A DNA stretch of 64,000 nt. Origin: Diadophis punctatus similis. Its lineage: Eukaryota > Chordata > Lepidosauria > Squamata > Dipsadidae. The position numbers and the translations under genes were made by a program. The notes under the pieces are model-generated. The model made no database searches, had not been told where the DNA came from, and saw only the letters and a program-made list of their open reading frames with translations. Below are positions 21,685 to 33,141 of the stretch, one piece after another. Location of the stretch: assembly GCA_023053685.1 (NCBI GenBank), contig JALIGW010000016.1, positions 11,779,280 through 11,843,279 of the forward strand, given 5' to 3'. Positions within the stretch are counted from its first letter, which is position 1. Each line of letters begins with the position of its first letter.

Positions 21685-22333
21685 GCTCACAGTCACTCAT
21701 GCCCTTGTCACCTCACGGCTAGACTACTGTAACATGCTCTACATGGGGCTACCCTCAAAGAGTATCCGGAGACTGCAATTGGTACAGAATGCAGCTGCGC
21801 GAGCTGTGGTGGGTGTGCCGAGATAAACCCACGTAACACCCATTCTCCGCCAGCTGCAATGGTTGCCTATTAGTCTCCGGTCGCAATTTAAGGTGTTGGT
21901 TTTGAAGCCCTACATGGCTCAGGACCAGGCTACCTTTGGGACCGCATCCTACCACATACCTCCCTACGACCAGTTAGGTCCCACAGAGTAGGCCTCCTCC
22001 AGGTCCCATCGGCCAAACAATGTCGGTTGGTGGGGCCACGGGGGAGAGCCTTCTCTGTGGGAGCCCCATCCCTCTGGAACCAACTCCCACCAGAGATCCG
22101 GACTATCCCCACTCTACTGGCCTTCCGTAAAGCCATAAAAACATGGCTCTTCCGGCAGGCGGGGTGAAAAAGAAGATCAGATTCCCCCATGAATGAGTGG
22201 TTTTTTAAAATAATGTATTGTTTTTAAAATTATGATGTTTTATGCTATTGTTCTTATCTATGCTGTACGCCGCCCTGAGTCCCACGGGATTGGGCGGCTT
22301 ATAAGAACGTTTATTAAATTAAATTAAATTAAA
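21685..22333 (+). mobile_element. L2/Rex-type LINE, RT C-terminus and 3' end
   Basis: Decayed frames give LDYCNMLYMGLPSKSIRRLQ, LVQNAAARAVVGVP and, further on, APSLWNQLPPEIRTIP. The end GCCGCCCTGAGTCCC leads to a TTAAA-repeat tail. A second copy lies at 34843-35460 on the minus strand. Confidence 0.75.
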
Positions 22334-22499
22334 ATCATTTGTAAGTATGACAAACCAAAGCAGGGGGCTAAAACTTCCCACTGTAAAAAAAAAAATAGAA
22401 TGTGTCTTATATCTCATAGCATTCTTGGAAACAAAGATGGTATTTGAACCTGATGCCAAAAAAACCCACCATGAAGTTAAAAATAGCTCCTGTCAGGGA

Positions 22500-22705
22500 T
22501 CCATATACTGTAGATGTGAAGAACAAGGATGTCTATGGAAATTCTCAGTCATCCAGGTCATGGTTGTCCCAAAGGTGCTTTTTTCAAGAGGCAACCGGAC
22601 TTTCTGGTTTTTCTTTGAAGACGTTTCGCTTCTTGGATAAGAAGCAAAAAGTCTTCCAAGAAAAACCAGAAAGTCCAGTTGTCTCTTGAAAAAAGCACCT
22701 TTGGG
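22500..22705. mobile_element. L2-like LINE 3' end (inverted pieces)
   Basis: TCATCCAGGTCATGGTTGTC, then CCGGACTTTCTGG and the inverse AACCAGAAAGTCCAGTTGTC form an inverted pair around a GACGTTTCGCTTCTTGGATA segment. Confidence 0.6.
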
Positions 22706-22893
22706 AAGGACAAAGCTCCTAATATCAATATAGCTGATGTTTATCCAATACTGGAGAAGCTATTCAAAATAGTGGCAGAATTAGCTCTGCTTCGAGAGCC
22801 AACGTTAAACTTTATTTCTCTTCCTGAGAAAGATTCTATATTTCTAGGGGGAAAAATAACCCATCTCTCTTGAAAAACAGATTTGTTATTACA

Positions 22894-22895
<2 letters not shown>

Positions 22896-22968
<73 letters not shown>
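22896..22968. repeat. (AAT)n(AAC)n microsatellite next to a CR1 3' end
   Basis: AAT units change to AAC units and then directly to CAGAGTTGGAAGGGACC of the CR1 end. Confidence 0.95.
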
Positions 22969-22969
<1 letters not shown>

Positions 22970-23533
22970 GAGTTGGAAGGGACCTTGGAGGCCTTCTAGT
23001 CCAACCCCCTGCTTAGGCAGGAAACCCTACACTACTTCAGACAAATGGTTATCCAACATCTTCTTAAAAACGTCCAGTGTTGGAGCATTCACAACTTCTG
23101 GAGGTAAGCTGTTCCACTGATTAATTGTTCTAACTGTCAGGAAATTTCTCCTTAGTTCTAAGTTGCTTCTCTCCTTGTTTAGTTTCCACCCATTGCTTCT
23201 TGTTCTACCCTCAGGTGCTTTGAAGAATAGTTTGACTCCCTCTTCTTTGTGGCAACCCCTGAGATATTGGAACACTGCTATCATATCTCCGCTAGTCCTT
23301 CTTTTCATTAAGCTAGACATACCCAGTTCCTGCAACCGTTCTTCATATGTTTTAGCCTCCAGTCCCCTAATCATCTTTGTTGCTCTTCTCTGCACTCTTT
23401 CCAGAGTCTCAACATCCTTTCTACATCGTGGCGACCAAAACTGAGTGCAGTATTCCAAGTGTGGCCTTACCAAGGCCTTGTAAAGTGGTATTAATAAGTG
23501 ATAATAATAATGCAAAGGCTTCATTACCTTCAT
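22969..23533 (-). mobile_element. CR1-like LINE, RT C-terminus and 3' UTR
   Basis: On the minus strand an open frame reads [40 protein letters not shown] and INQWNSLPPEVVNAPTLDVF, the C-terminal end of a CR1-type reverse transcriptase. It is truncated at the 5' side and lies in the last TRPC6 intron, antisense to the gene and 87 bases before the last exon. Confidence 0.88.
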
Positions 23534-23620
23534 TATTGGTGTTTTATATATTAGCTTCCTTCTGGAAACAGATCCTTGGTTCCCATATTCCTAAGCCTTT
23601 TGATCTTTTCTCTTTCACAG

Positions 23621-23769
23621 GTGAGCTGAAAGAAATTAAACAGGACATCTCAAGTCTTCGATATGAGCTCCTTGAAGAAAAATCACAGAACACTGAGGAC
23701 CTGGCAGAACTTATCAGAAAACTTGGAGAGAAACTGTGTATTGAACCAAAGAAGGAACAAAGCAGATAA
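23621..23769 (+). CDS. TRPC6: TRPC6 terminal coding exon: C-terminal coiled coil and stop
   Basis: The acceptor CTCTTTCACAG ends at 23620. The exon reads [20 protein letters not shown] then [19 protein letters not shown] and ends [10 protein letters not shown] with TAA at 23767-23769. The heptad pattern gives a coiled coil that bundles the tetramer at its cytosolic end. The SLRYE stretch retains the arginine and glutamate that correspond to human positions mutated in familial focal segmental glomerulosclerosis (R895, E897; numbering from memory). The tail after LGEKL differs from the mammalian sequence. Confidence 0.96.
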
Positions 23770-24215
23770 CAGGGACTTCTTTCTCAAAAGGAAAAGAATC
23801 AAAAGCTGGCAGACCCAATGAAAGCCATATCAGTGTTTACCTCCCCTTCAGACTTAATTGACACTTTTACAGCAGACATCAAAAGCAGACACATCTTGAA
23901 TGGATCTTTTTATTATTATTTGTAAAGGGGGGGGGGGAGAGACAGCATTTGGCTGAGTTGTTCAATCCCATGCACCAAAGGAGAAAGAGAGAAGAAGAAA
24001 AAAAGAACTTTTCAAAAATAATCTTAAATTTTTTTAAAAAAAAAGACATAAAACACAGTCTCGTAAACTATATGACTTTAACTGCTGGATTCTGTTAACA
24101 TCAAGTTCTTTTTCACATATACAATATGTTCAAACATGCACACCTTATATCTTACGTGTATCTGTAATCATAGTCCATTAAAATAAAGCGAGGTTGCAAT
24201 AAATTAGCTAGGAAC
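23770..24215 (+). other. TRPC6: TRPC6 3' UTR with two poly(A) signals
   Basis: The AT-rich sequence after the stop codon carries AATAAA at 24182-24187 and again at 24198-24203, so cleavage near 24205-24230 is likely. A G-run at about 23927-23937 and A-rich stretches lie inside. Longer 3' UTRs ending downstream cannot be excluded. Confidence 0.65.
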
Positions 24216-24419
24216 AGAGTTCCGGTCATAAAAAGAAAAGAATTGAAACTCCTTTAACTAAACAGAGATGCAATCAAATTGTCAATTAACCAAAGAGATG
24301 AATTTCATTGTCCGTATAAAAGGCTTAGGGTGGACAAAAGATAGGTTCAAAAGAATACATCTGGAAATTGTTGTGTAACTCTAGAACTACTGTACTACAA
24401 CACCACAGGTATCGCCATA

Positions 24420-25090
24420 CTACAGTGAGTCCTCAACTTATAACCATAATTGAGCCTGGAATTACAGTCATAAGCTGAGATAGTCATTAAATGGGTCATC
24501 ACATAATTGTCCCTGATTTTATGGACTTTTTTTACAGTGGTGGTTAAGTGAATGTGATGGTCATAAAGCAAATGCTAAGGTTGTTAAGCAAACATTGTGC
24601 TTGTTAACTGAATATTGTGGCTCTGAAGCAAATCTTTTGTTTGCAGTGATTGCTTTGTGGTGGGGAACTAGAAGCAAACACCAGTTTCTGGCCAAAAATG
24701 TCATAAATCTCAGCTGCATAACCGCGGGATACTGCAAACAACCATAAATGCGGTCAGGTTGCCAAGGACCCAAAATGCAAGCATGTGACTGCAAGGAAGG
24801 AGGAAGTTCAAATACAAGTCATGAGTACCTTTTAGGGCAGCCGCCCCCAAACTTTGGGGCACCAGGGACCTGTTCCATGAAGAGCGGTTTTATCGCAGAC
24901 TGGAGGTGACGTGGTTTTGCTTGCTGCCTGTATCCTGTGCATGGGGCTTCGCTTGTTTGTGTGGACCAGTTTCTGGCATGCCTCGGACCGGTGCCAGTCC
25001 AAGGACTGGGGGTTGGGGACCCCTGTTTTAGGGAGTCTGTCATAACTTCAAATGGCTGCTAAGCAACCAGTCAGTTGGGAACTACCTCTA
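24420..25090. mobile_element. 'GTCCTCGACTTA' family MITE interrupted by a hAT element
   Basis: It runs ACAGTGAGTCCTCAACTTAT to CAACCAGTCAGTTGGGAACTACCT, interrupted at 24838-25025. Confidence 0.65.
24838..25025. mobile_element. hAT-type MITE, 'CCCCAAACTTTGGGGCACC' family
   Basis: It starts CAGCCGCCCCCAAACTTTGG and ends GGGGGTTGGGGACCCCTG. The exact 8-bp duplication TTTTAGGG is at 24830-24837 and 25026-25033. Confidence 0.85.
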
Positions 25091-25224
25091 TTGTAATATA
25101 ATTTTTGTAAGGAATTTAAACAATAGCATTTTAGCTATCTTGGCCTAACGAAAATGTCATAGGAGACCTAGTTCTCCTCTTAGGAAATTATCATATGCAG
25201 CATTTTTTGTAGAGTGGACTAAAT

Positions 25225-25831
25225 CACTGGTTCTCAACTTTTTTTCACCATGGACCCCCCCCCCCTTTAAATACCTTTTGCGGTCACGTACCAGGGCCAT
25301 GGACCCTCCCCAAGACTCAAGATTTAAATCATAACATTTCTTCCAGCCTTTGCAGACCTCCTGTGCCAGGAGTCATAAAATTATCTGCTACAACGTCCTT
25401 CCTGTCAATGAATACTTCAGCTTCAACCACAACAATACACAAGCACACAATAGATACAAATTCAAAGTGAACTGCTCCAAACTTGACTGTAGAAAATACG
25501 ACTTTAGCAACAGAGTGGTAAATGCCTGGAACTCACTACCTGACTCTGTGGTTTCGTCACCAAACCCCCAAAACTTTACCCTTAGACTGTCCACTGTTGA
25601 CCTCACCCGATTCCTAAGAGGTCAGTAAGGGGCGCGCATAAGCGCACCAGCATGCCTACCATCCCTGTCCTAATGTTCCCTCTTATCAGTACCCATCTTA
25701 TGTATATAAACAATGTTATATCTATGTATATTACCAATACGTACTTGACAAAATAAATAAATAAAATTAAATAAATAAAATAAACATTACGGCCCCCCAG
25801 GTGTTCAGGGACAAGAGGTTGAGAATCACTG
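25225..25831. mobile_element. hAT-type element, 'CACTGGTTCTCAAC' family, hosting a LINE
   Basis: CACTGGTTCTCAACTTTTTT and GGTTGAGAATCACTG are inverted ends with GACTAAAT/GACTAAAC duplication (25217-25224; 25832-25839). A CR1/L2-type LINE 3' end is inserted inside. Confidence 0.8.
25350..25770 (+). mobile_element. CR1/L2-type LINE 3' end
   Basis: The frame ICYNVLPVNEYFSFNHNNTQ, then NRVVNAWNSLPDSVVSSPNP and LRGQ with stop, is followed by GGGGCGCGCATAAGC and an AAATAAATAA tail. It is closely related to 8270-8735. Confidence 0.85.
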
Positions 25832-25839
25832 GACTAAAC

Positions 25840-26800
25840 CATATCATGTAGAGTTACAATAACCATCTCACACACAAAAAAATTATATTACTAAGTTACA
25901 AAAAGCTGAATAAGGTGCTATCATCAACAGTATATGTATAAATTATGGTAGGATTATATGTTTATTATAAAGTGTATGGAGCTGTTTGCATGATGTGATA
26001 AGCCAGATTTATTCATTATCAGGAAACACATTCTCTGGGGCTTCAGCATACAGTTAAATGAAAGTGAAGAAATGACTGTCTAGGTATGAAACTTAAGGCT
26101 TATTCTGTCAGATGATGATGTTCGTCCATCGTGTTCGAAGAGGACCTTGACATCTATGAGAATCGGGGGGGGGGGGTGTCAAGACTTGCACGTGAATTGG
26201 ATTAAAGTGAGGGAGAGGTGCGCATAGTCAGCCTCACTCTCTCTTCCCAGATTCCATCTTGCTCCAATAGCAGGACAAGAGTCGAGACAATTGGAGATGG
26301 GCTGGGCGCAGTGGTTGACCACGGCGTCTTTCGTGTCTTGCCGTGCTCTTAGCATACCACATCGCTTGCAGAGACCGCCTTCATGACCGTTGTCCTACTC
26401 TAGTAGATTTCATCCGCTCACTCTGCCGGAATCTGACTTCACATGCTCCGGATAGACAAGTCCCTACCTCACCAAAGGTCAGTGACACAATGGCTACTCT
26501 CAACCTGGTTTGGCCAGCCTGTCGAAGCTGTTGCCCGGGGTGTGGCCGCTGCGCATGCTACAGCTGCTAGGAGCCACAGGTGAGAGTTGAGTGACAGGTG
26601 GGGACCAAAGGTGAACAAGCTGCCCTAACAGCTGCCCTAGAATGAGCTGCCTTAAAAGGACAAGACATGTCCCTACACCAGAGATGCTACCCCTCCCTGA
26701 GCACCCCATACACCCCTCTGTCAGATAAATGCAGTGTAGAAGCCATAAACTTTTGAACTACAGCTCAAAAGGGGAATGATTGGGAAATACATAATTGATT
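25840..26800. other. Intergenic, unclassified
   Basis: A G-run lies at 26165-26178. Bases 26109-26400 have the look of an old interspersed repeat, but I cannot name it. No gene is recognised. Confidence 0.35.
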
Positions 26801-26811
26801 CTGAAAACCAC

Positions 26812-26932
26812 TGTTTCTCAATTTTGGCCATTTGAAGATAGATGGACTTCCACTCCCAGAATTTCCCAGCCAGCTATGCTGGGTCCACACATTTTCAAAT
26901 GGCCAAGGTTAAGAAACTGCTGAAAACCCTAA
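26812..26932. repeat. Decayed palindromic hAT foldback element
   Basis: CCACTGTTTCTCAATTTTGG to GGCCAAGGTTAAGAAACTG with a CACTCCCAGAATTTCC core is a diverged relative of 20976-21110. Confidence 0.6.
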
Positions 26933-27059
26933 AATTACTGTTTTTCAAGTGAAGGGGTAGTTTATATGTGAGTATTTATACATCTGCCTCACTCTCCACT
27001 GGCTTTTAAATAGCTAGTCATTCATCATTACTATCTTGTGCTGTGAAGTGGAAGGTATA

Positions 27060-27303
27060 ACGTGTTTCCCCGAAAATAAGACCTCCCCTGATAATAAGCC
27101 CTCCCCGAAAATATTTAAAATGCATCCCCACCATTCCCTCTGGTTAGGGTTAGGGAGACAGAGCTGGAAATCAGGTAAGATGGCAAGAGGAGCCCTGTCT
27201 TGCTCCACACCCCCCAAAATAATAAGACCTCCCCGAAAATAAGGCCAAGCGCTTATTTCGGGGTTCAAAAAATATAAGACGGTCTTATTTTCGGAGAAAC
27301 ATG
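27060..27303. mobile_element. MITE, 'TGTTTCCCCGAAAATAAGAC' family
   Basis: GTGTTTCCCCGAAAATAAGA and TCTTATTTTCGGAGAAACAT are inverted ends. Confidence 0.75.
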
Positions 27304-27639
27304 ATATTCAGTCTAAATCAGCTGGATTTATTTCTACGCAATATTGAAAATAGTGGAAAATATAAACTTATTGTCATCCACAGCTACACTAAAATATTTA
27401 CTTTAGTATGCAATCCCTCTGCAGGGGGGTTGGACTAAAAGGTGCCTTCCAGCTCTGTTATTCTACTACTTGCTGCTAAGAACATACAAATATCCTATTT
27501 TTTTAAAAAAAACCTTTTCATTAGCATGTTTGTAAGGCAACTTCCCAAATACAGGCAGTATGTCAACTTGCAAAGCTTTCAAACTTCTTTTGAAGTTTGG
27601 CTCCTGGCTCATGAATTAATTAGGGCATCTTTCTGAAAC

Positions 27640-27992
27640 TTCACACAGTCTTCAACTTGCGACAATAATTGAGATCGGAATATATTCATCATTTGACCTG
27701 ACCGATTTTATGACCTTTTTGGGGCCAAGATTTAAGCAAATTGTGCATTTATTTATAAAGGATCCGACTTCCCCATTAGCTGCTTATCAGAAGTTGGCTA
27801 GGAATGTTGCAAATGGCAATCACATTGTGTTTGCAATTGTCATAAATACACAGTGGTTACCAAGCAGAAGAATCATGAACATATGACTGGGGGGGGACAC
27901 TGCTATGTTGTACGTGTGCGAACTGGTCGTAAGTCACTTTTTTCAGAACTCTTGTATCTTCGAATTCTCATTAAAGGAATGGTCATAAGTCA
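27640..27992. repeat. 'GTCCTCGACTTA' family MITE
   Basis: CAGTCTTCAACTTGCGACAA to ATGGTCATAAGTCAAA with family core. The next hAT element is inserted at its right end. Confidence 0.6.
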
Positions 27993-27995
27993 AAG

Positions 27996-28546
27996 CAGTG
28001 GTGGGTTCCTACCAGTGCAGTCCACTCTATAGCACTGGTAGCGGCCCGCTGGTGATGTCACAGTACCGGTGCAATCGGTTGCGGGTGCCTGGGCTCCGCC
28101 ATTTTTTTAAAAAAATTAACTTTCTAAAAAATTTTCTTCTGCGCATGCCCAGAAGCTGAGCTTCCGGCACTGTGCATGCGCTGCCTTCCTACCCCACAGT
28201 GAGTCCAAGCAGGGGAGGATGGCTGAGGGAGCGCGTGAGACGCTGAAAGAACGGGCGGCAGGAGCTATCTCCATTCCCCTCCCTTCAGCAGTCCAAGAAG
28301 CCACGAACGCGCGGAGATAATCCCAGGCATTTTCGCACGTTCAAGGCTTCTCGAGCTGCTGAGGGGAGGGGGAATGGGCGGCAGGACCTATCTCGGTTCC
28401 CCTCCCTTCAGCAGTCCGAGAAGCCATGCCCACCCGGTCACATGGTTGGCAAGCCACGCCCACCCGGTCACATGGTTGGCAAGCCACACCCACAAAATAA
28501 GCCACACTCACAGAGTGGTAGTAAAAAAATTAGGAACCCGCCCCTG
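27996..28546. mobile_element. hAT-type foldback MITE, family A (long copy)
   Basis: It runs CAGTGGTGGGTTCCTACCAG to AGGAACCCGCCCCTG with exact duplication AGTCAAAG (27988-27995; 28547-28554). It holds a CTTCTGCGCATGCCCAGAAG segment and a direct repeat of a 30-bp unit (AAGCCACGCCCACCCGGTCA) at 28430-28490. Confidence 0.87.
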
Positions 28547-28554
28547 AGTCAAAG

Positions 28555-29094
28555 GCTACCTCGATATGTTCCAATTCTGACATCATTTGGTGTGAAAGTT
28601 TGATTGGAGCATGGAAAAACAAACAGAGCCTATTGACTCCTTAGTGCAATCTGTTTTCATGCGTTGTGCCCATGTGCTTTCTTTGAAATGTGTATAGATT
28701 TCTTTTGCATTCCCAGCTCCTGCTTATGAAATCTTTATAAACAGATACCGCACAACAGTCTGGAAGAATTCCCAACAATGGTTCTGAATGTATTGTGTAA
28801 CTAAAGATGCCAGAGAAAGAACATCTGGTTTCCTGCATTTGCTTTCGATCATTGAAGCTCCACAAAAGAGAAATTGTAGTGGCCTAGAAAAATGCCCCAA
28901 ACCATTTATTTATCATCATACATGGCAATAGGTCAGCAAGAAAAGGGTTAAATATCCCCATTCCCTCCACTAATTCTAATCTGTGGTATTAAAACTGAAC
29001 AGATGAAATACATGCACCAGAAATAAACGCTATTCACTTAATATCTGTTGGAATGAGGTTGCAACAAAACGGCTTGGTTTATTTAGATTTATTA
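28555..29094. other. Intergenic, nothing recognised
   Basis: Unclassified sequence without coding signal. Confidence 0.35.
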
Positions 29095-29255
29095 TTAGAG
29101 TTGGAAGGGACCTTGTAGGTCATCTAGTCCAACCCCCTGCTCAAGCAGGAGTTCCTACACCATTTGAGACAGATGGCAGTCCAGTCTCTCCTTGAAGGTC
29201 GCAAGTGTTGGGGCTCTCACGACCTCTGCTGGCAAGCTGTTCCACTGGTTGATCT
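29095..29255 (-). mobile_element. CR1-like LINE 3' end
   Basis: AGAGTTGGAAGGGACCTTGT, then AGGTCATCTAGTCCAACCCC and TGTTGGGGCTCTCACGACCT are the inverted 3' end of the 16065-type CR1 copy. Confidence 0.75.
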
Positions 29256-29904
29256 ATCTGAGAAACAGGTAGGGAAACCTGGCAAGAGAAAACTGATCAA
29301 AAGCCCCTGTGTTCTAAGTCCTTGGCATAGGTTTTGATCTCCAGCATCTCCACCAGCTGTTTTCCATCTCTCTGAGTCATCCTCTTTGACTCTCATTCAG
29401 AGTAAGCAAGGGATAGATTATTTAGCTATATATTTTAAGCTCTGACCTTTTGCAAAGAGATTTCCTTACAGCGTTCTGAATGCATTTAGCCCTGTGATGT
29501 ATCTTAATAGTCGGGCAAAGCTGGTGGGAGGGAAGACCTTGGCAGCCCCACCCCCTCAACTGATACCGTGTTAAATAGCCCAATGTTATGTTGAAGTGCT
29601 GTGTTATCTCTTTGTTGACCTGGTGCTTGACCATTCCTACAGTATTTCAGGAATATAGGACCAACAATATCTCTGCAGAGCATGTCGGGCGTGGGTGGTA
29701 TGTTTCCCGTAAAGAAGAACCCAAGGACCTTGACTAAGAGGTTGAGTTGAACAATGCAAGTAGATTTTGCCACAAGTATTTATAGAAAGGAGTAGTGAAT
29801 TCGACATTCTCCTACCAACACTGGATCAGCAGACTGTTACTAACAGGGAGACAACCTGTTAAGGTAAAGCTATAGAGTCGCCCCAAAACGATATTAAAAA
29901 AATA
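29256..29904. other. Intergenic, unclassified
   Basis: Possible old repeat relics but nothing nameable. Confidence 0.3.
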
Positions 29905-30235
29905 CAGGTAGTCCTCGACTTACGACCACAATGGAGCCTAAAATTTATGTTGCTAACTGAGACATTTGTTAAGTGACTTTGCCCCATTTTATGACCTTTC
30001 TTGACACAGTTGTTTAGTGAATCACTGCAGTTGTTAGGAACACGGTTCTTAAGTGAATCTGGTTTCCCCATTGACTTCGCTTGTCAGAAGGTTGCAAACT
30101 GTGATCATTGGGCCACTGCAACCGTCATAAATATGAGTCAGTTGCCAAGTGCCAGAATTTTGATCGCAGGACCATGGGGATGCTGCAACGGTGTGAACAA
30201 TGGTCATGTCACTTTTTTTCGGGGCCAACAAGAGT
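29905..30235. mobile_element. 'GTCCTCGACTTA' family MITE
   Basis: ACAGGTAGTCCTCGACTTAC begins a well preserved copy that continues to GGTCATGTCACTTTTTTTCG. The right terminus is missing. Confidence 0.75.
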
Positions 30236-30356
30236 CAACAAAGACTTGGTTGCACTCAACCTGTCAATCAATTCCTCAGAGCCAGGTATAAATACCCACC
30301 TAAATTTCATTCCTTTCTCTATTTTCTGTCTTTTTGTTGCAGGATCCTTCCAGTTC

Positions 30357-30707
30357 AGTACTGAAACCTACCGGTGCGGTCCAGTACACAGCTCCGGTAG
30401 GGACCCATCGATTACGCAATTTGCGCACGACAGCTCCGGTGCCGTCTTCAGCAGTCTGTTGCACGCGTCGCCATCTTTTTAAAAGAATTTTTGGGCTTTT
30501 TTGCTTCTGCGCATGCGCGGAAGCAAAATCTCGCCAAAATCGCGTGCGCACGTCCCCTTGCAAGATTTCGGTGAGATTTTGCTTCCGCGCATGTGCAGAA
30601 GCAAAATCGCGTGCGGGGGCGTGTGCTTGTAGCGAGCATGCACACGCACGAAACGTGGAGATGTGCGCGCAGTGCACCGGTATCAGTAAGTGAGCAACCT
30701 GCCCCTG
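30357..30707. mobile_element. hAT-type foldback MITE, family A, with NRF1-like site
   Basis: The left end is diverged (CCTACCGGTGCGGTCCAGTA), the right end reads GAGCAACCTGCCCCTG. TGCGCATGCGCG at 30508-30519 fits the NRF1 consensus. No clear duplication. Confidence 0.7.
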
Positions 30708-31144
30708 CTGAAGATCTCTATTGATCTTTGGCTACGGGTGATCACCTTCAGTACAGGTAGTCCTCAACTTACAACAGTTCACCATGGAGATCCGTCCCTG
30801 ACTAGATCCTTCAGCTCTTCCACCATGCATTCATTGCTATTATGAGTCCATTCACCTTGCTGCTGATTGCCCTCTTCCTCTCTTTCCTTCCATCTTTGCC
30901 AGCATTATAACCTTTTCCAGTTTATTCAATTAACCATGGCTAGAAATACGGTGGCTTTACCAAAAGAGTTACACCTGTCAAACAGAGAATACCCATCAGG
31001 CAAGCTAATACATTTCCAGTGTGACTGGGCTGAATCTGTATCTCTGTTGCTCTTTGGTAAGTAAATAGGGGAAGAAGAGATCATTAAAAGTTTAAGGATT
31101 GGTTAAAAAAATTACTAAACTGACTCCTGGAAGGGCCTGTGATT

Positions 31145-31797
31145 GTATGAGGAAGGAAGGAAGGAAGGAAGGAAGGAAGGAAGGGAGAGAGGGAGGGAGG
31201 GAGGGAGGGAGGGAGGGAGGGAGGAGAAAGGAAGGGAGGGAGGGAGGAGGAAGGGAGGGAGGGAGGGAGGGAGGGAGGGAGGAGGGAGGGAGGGAGGGAG
31301 GGAGGAAGGGAGGGAGGGAGGGAGGGAGGAGAGGAAGGGAGAGAGGGAGGGAGGGAGGAAGGGAGAGAGGGAGGAGGGAGGGAGAGAGGGAGGAAGGAAG
31401 GAAGGGAGGGAGGGAGGGAGGGAAGGAGGGAGGAGGAAGGAACGAAGGGAGGGAGGGAGGGAGGAGGAATGAAGGAAGGGAGTGAATGAGTGAGGGAGAG
31501 AGGGAGAGAGGAGGAAGGGAGGGAGGGAGGGAGGAGGAAGGAGGAAGGAAGGAAGGAAGGAAGGAAGGGAGAGAGGAGGGAGGGAGGGAGAGAGGGAGGA
31601 GGAAGGGAGGGAGGGAGGGAGGAGGGAGGGAGGGTGGGAGGAGGGAGGGAGGGAGAGAGGGAGGAAGGAAGGGAGGGAGGGAGGGAGGGAGGGAGGGAGA
31701 GAGAAGGAAGGAAGGAAGGAAGGGAGGGAGGGAGGGAGAGAGAAGGAAGGAAGGAAGGAAGGGAGGGAGGGAGGGAGGAAGGGAGGAAGGAAGGAAT
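31145..31797. repeat. 650-bp polypurine GGAA/GGGA simple repeat
   Basis: G and A make up nearly all bases for about 650 positions, with GGAA and GGGA units mixed. The long Glu/Gly/Arg-rich open frames across it are artefacts of composition. Confidence 0.98.
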
Positions 31798-31932
31798 TTA
31801 AATCTAGTTTATACTAGTTATTATAAATACTTTTAGCTCTAGGTCCTATTGAGATGATATACTTCAATTCCCAAAAGCAAAATAGGAGGAATCTGGTCAT
31901 TTCCAGACAGAAACAAAAAAAATAGAGAGAAC

Positions 31933-32679
31933 TACTGGTAATCCTCGACTTAACAACAGTCCATTTAGTGACCGTTCAAAGTTACAATGTCACTGAAAAA
32001 AGTGACTTATGCCCGTTTTTCATACTTACGATCATTGCAGCATTCCCATGAATGATCAAAACGTGATCAAAATTCAGATGCTTGGCAACTGACTCATATT
32101 TATGACGGTTGCGGTGTCCAGGGGTCACATGAGCCCCTTGTGTGACTTTCTGACAAGCAATGTCAATGGGGAAGCCAGATTCACTTCACAACCGTGTCGC
32201 TAACTTAACAACTGTGGTGATTCACTTAGCAACGGTGGCAAGAAAGGTTGTAAAATGGGGCAAAACTCACTTGACAAATGTTTCATTTAGCAACAGAAAT
32301 TTTGGGCTCAATTGTGGTCATACCAGAGGTGAAATGCTACTGGTTTGGACTGGTTTGCCCGAACTGGTAGTAAAAAATGCTACCAATTCGGGCGAACCGG
32401 TATATTCGACGATCAGCTGTGCGACGATCAGCTGTGCCGCGCGATCTAGATTAGCTAGAAATTAGCTAGGATTTCCTGCTTTCTAGCTAATCTAAATCGT
32501 GCAGCTCAGCTGATTCCCCCTCGCTGTTCTACTTACCTTTGCAGACTCTGATGGCTTCAAAATGCTCCTTTTTCAGCGTTGCACAGTAGTGCCTGTGGCA
32601 CGCATGCGTGCGCAAAGCGAACCGGTAGCAGACTTCAGAGGATTTCACCCCTGGGTCATACGTTGAGGACTACCTGTAT
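31933..32679. mobile_element. 'GTCCTCGACTTA' family MITE interrupted by a hAT element
   Basis: It runs CTGGTAATCCTCGACTTAAC to ACGTTGAGGACTACCTGTA. The element at 32324-32653 splits it. Confidence 0.78.
32324..32653. mobile_element. hAT-type foldback MITE, family B (GGTGAAAT)
   Basis: CAGAGGTGAAATGCTACTGG and GAGGATTTCACCCCTG are its ends. Exact duplication GGTCATAC at 32316-32323 and 32654-32661. Confidence 0.88.
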
Positions 32680-33100
32680 ATCATGTAAATAAACTCTGTT
32701 TTTACACCAGAAGTTTCAGCCTTTTCAATCATAGGAGTTCTTTCAGGTCATGCAGGAGAGGGAAGGGAGGGGGAATCCTTAATATTCCTTCTTCAGCATA
32801 GCTATCCAAGTTATGTACTGTATGGCCTACTTTCTTCTTGGAACTAAACCTGTTGCCTCTGGAGTTTCAAGTAGGGTTTTATTTTTCACCCCCAGCCTTA
32901 TCTGCAAATAAAACAGACACACTCTTAAGGCTTTTTGCTCAAAGTGTGGTAACACTGGGAAGTGTGACACCCAAGTGAGAAGGTGGGATAAAGATTTGGA
33001 AGACACAAGGAAGTGAGTTCATTTAAGACACTGTGCCTCTGCTAAAGTATTATGGTGAAAACGCAGCCATTCTTTCCACACCCTGCCTCATCACACAGAG

Positions 33101-33102
<2 letters not shown>
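32680..33102. other. Intergenic, nothing recognised
   Basis: Unclassified; no open frame of note. Confidence 0.35.

Positions 33103-33138
<36 letters not shown>
33103..33138. repeat. (TG)n microsatellite
   Basis: About 18 TG units. Confidence 0.95.

Positions 33139-33141
<3 letters not shown>

Noticed and set aside
23027..23533. 168-codon minus-strand open frame as a host gene
   Set aside because: It is the C-terminus of a CR1 reverse transcriptase, 5' truncated, with relatives at 16065 and 39570.
31099..31836. Long Glu/Gly/Arg-rich open frames
   Set aside because: They lie wholly in the GGAA/GGGA simple repeat and follow from composition.
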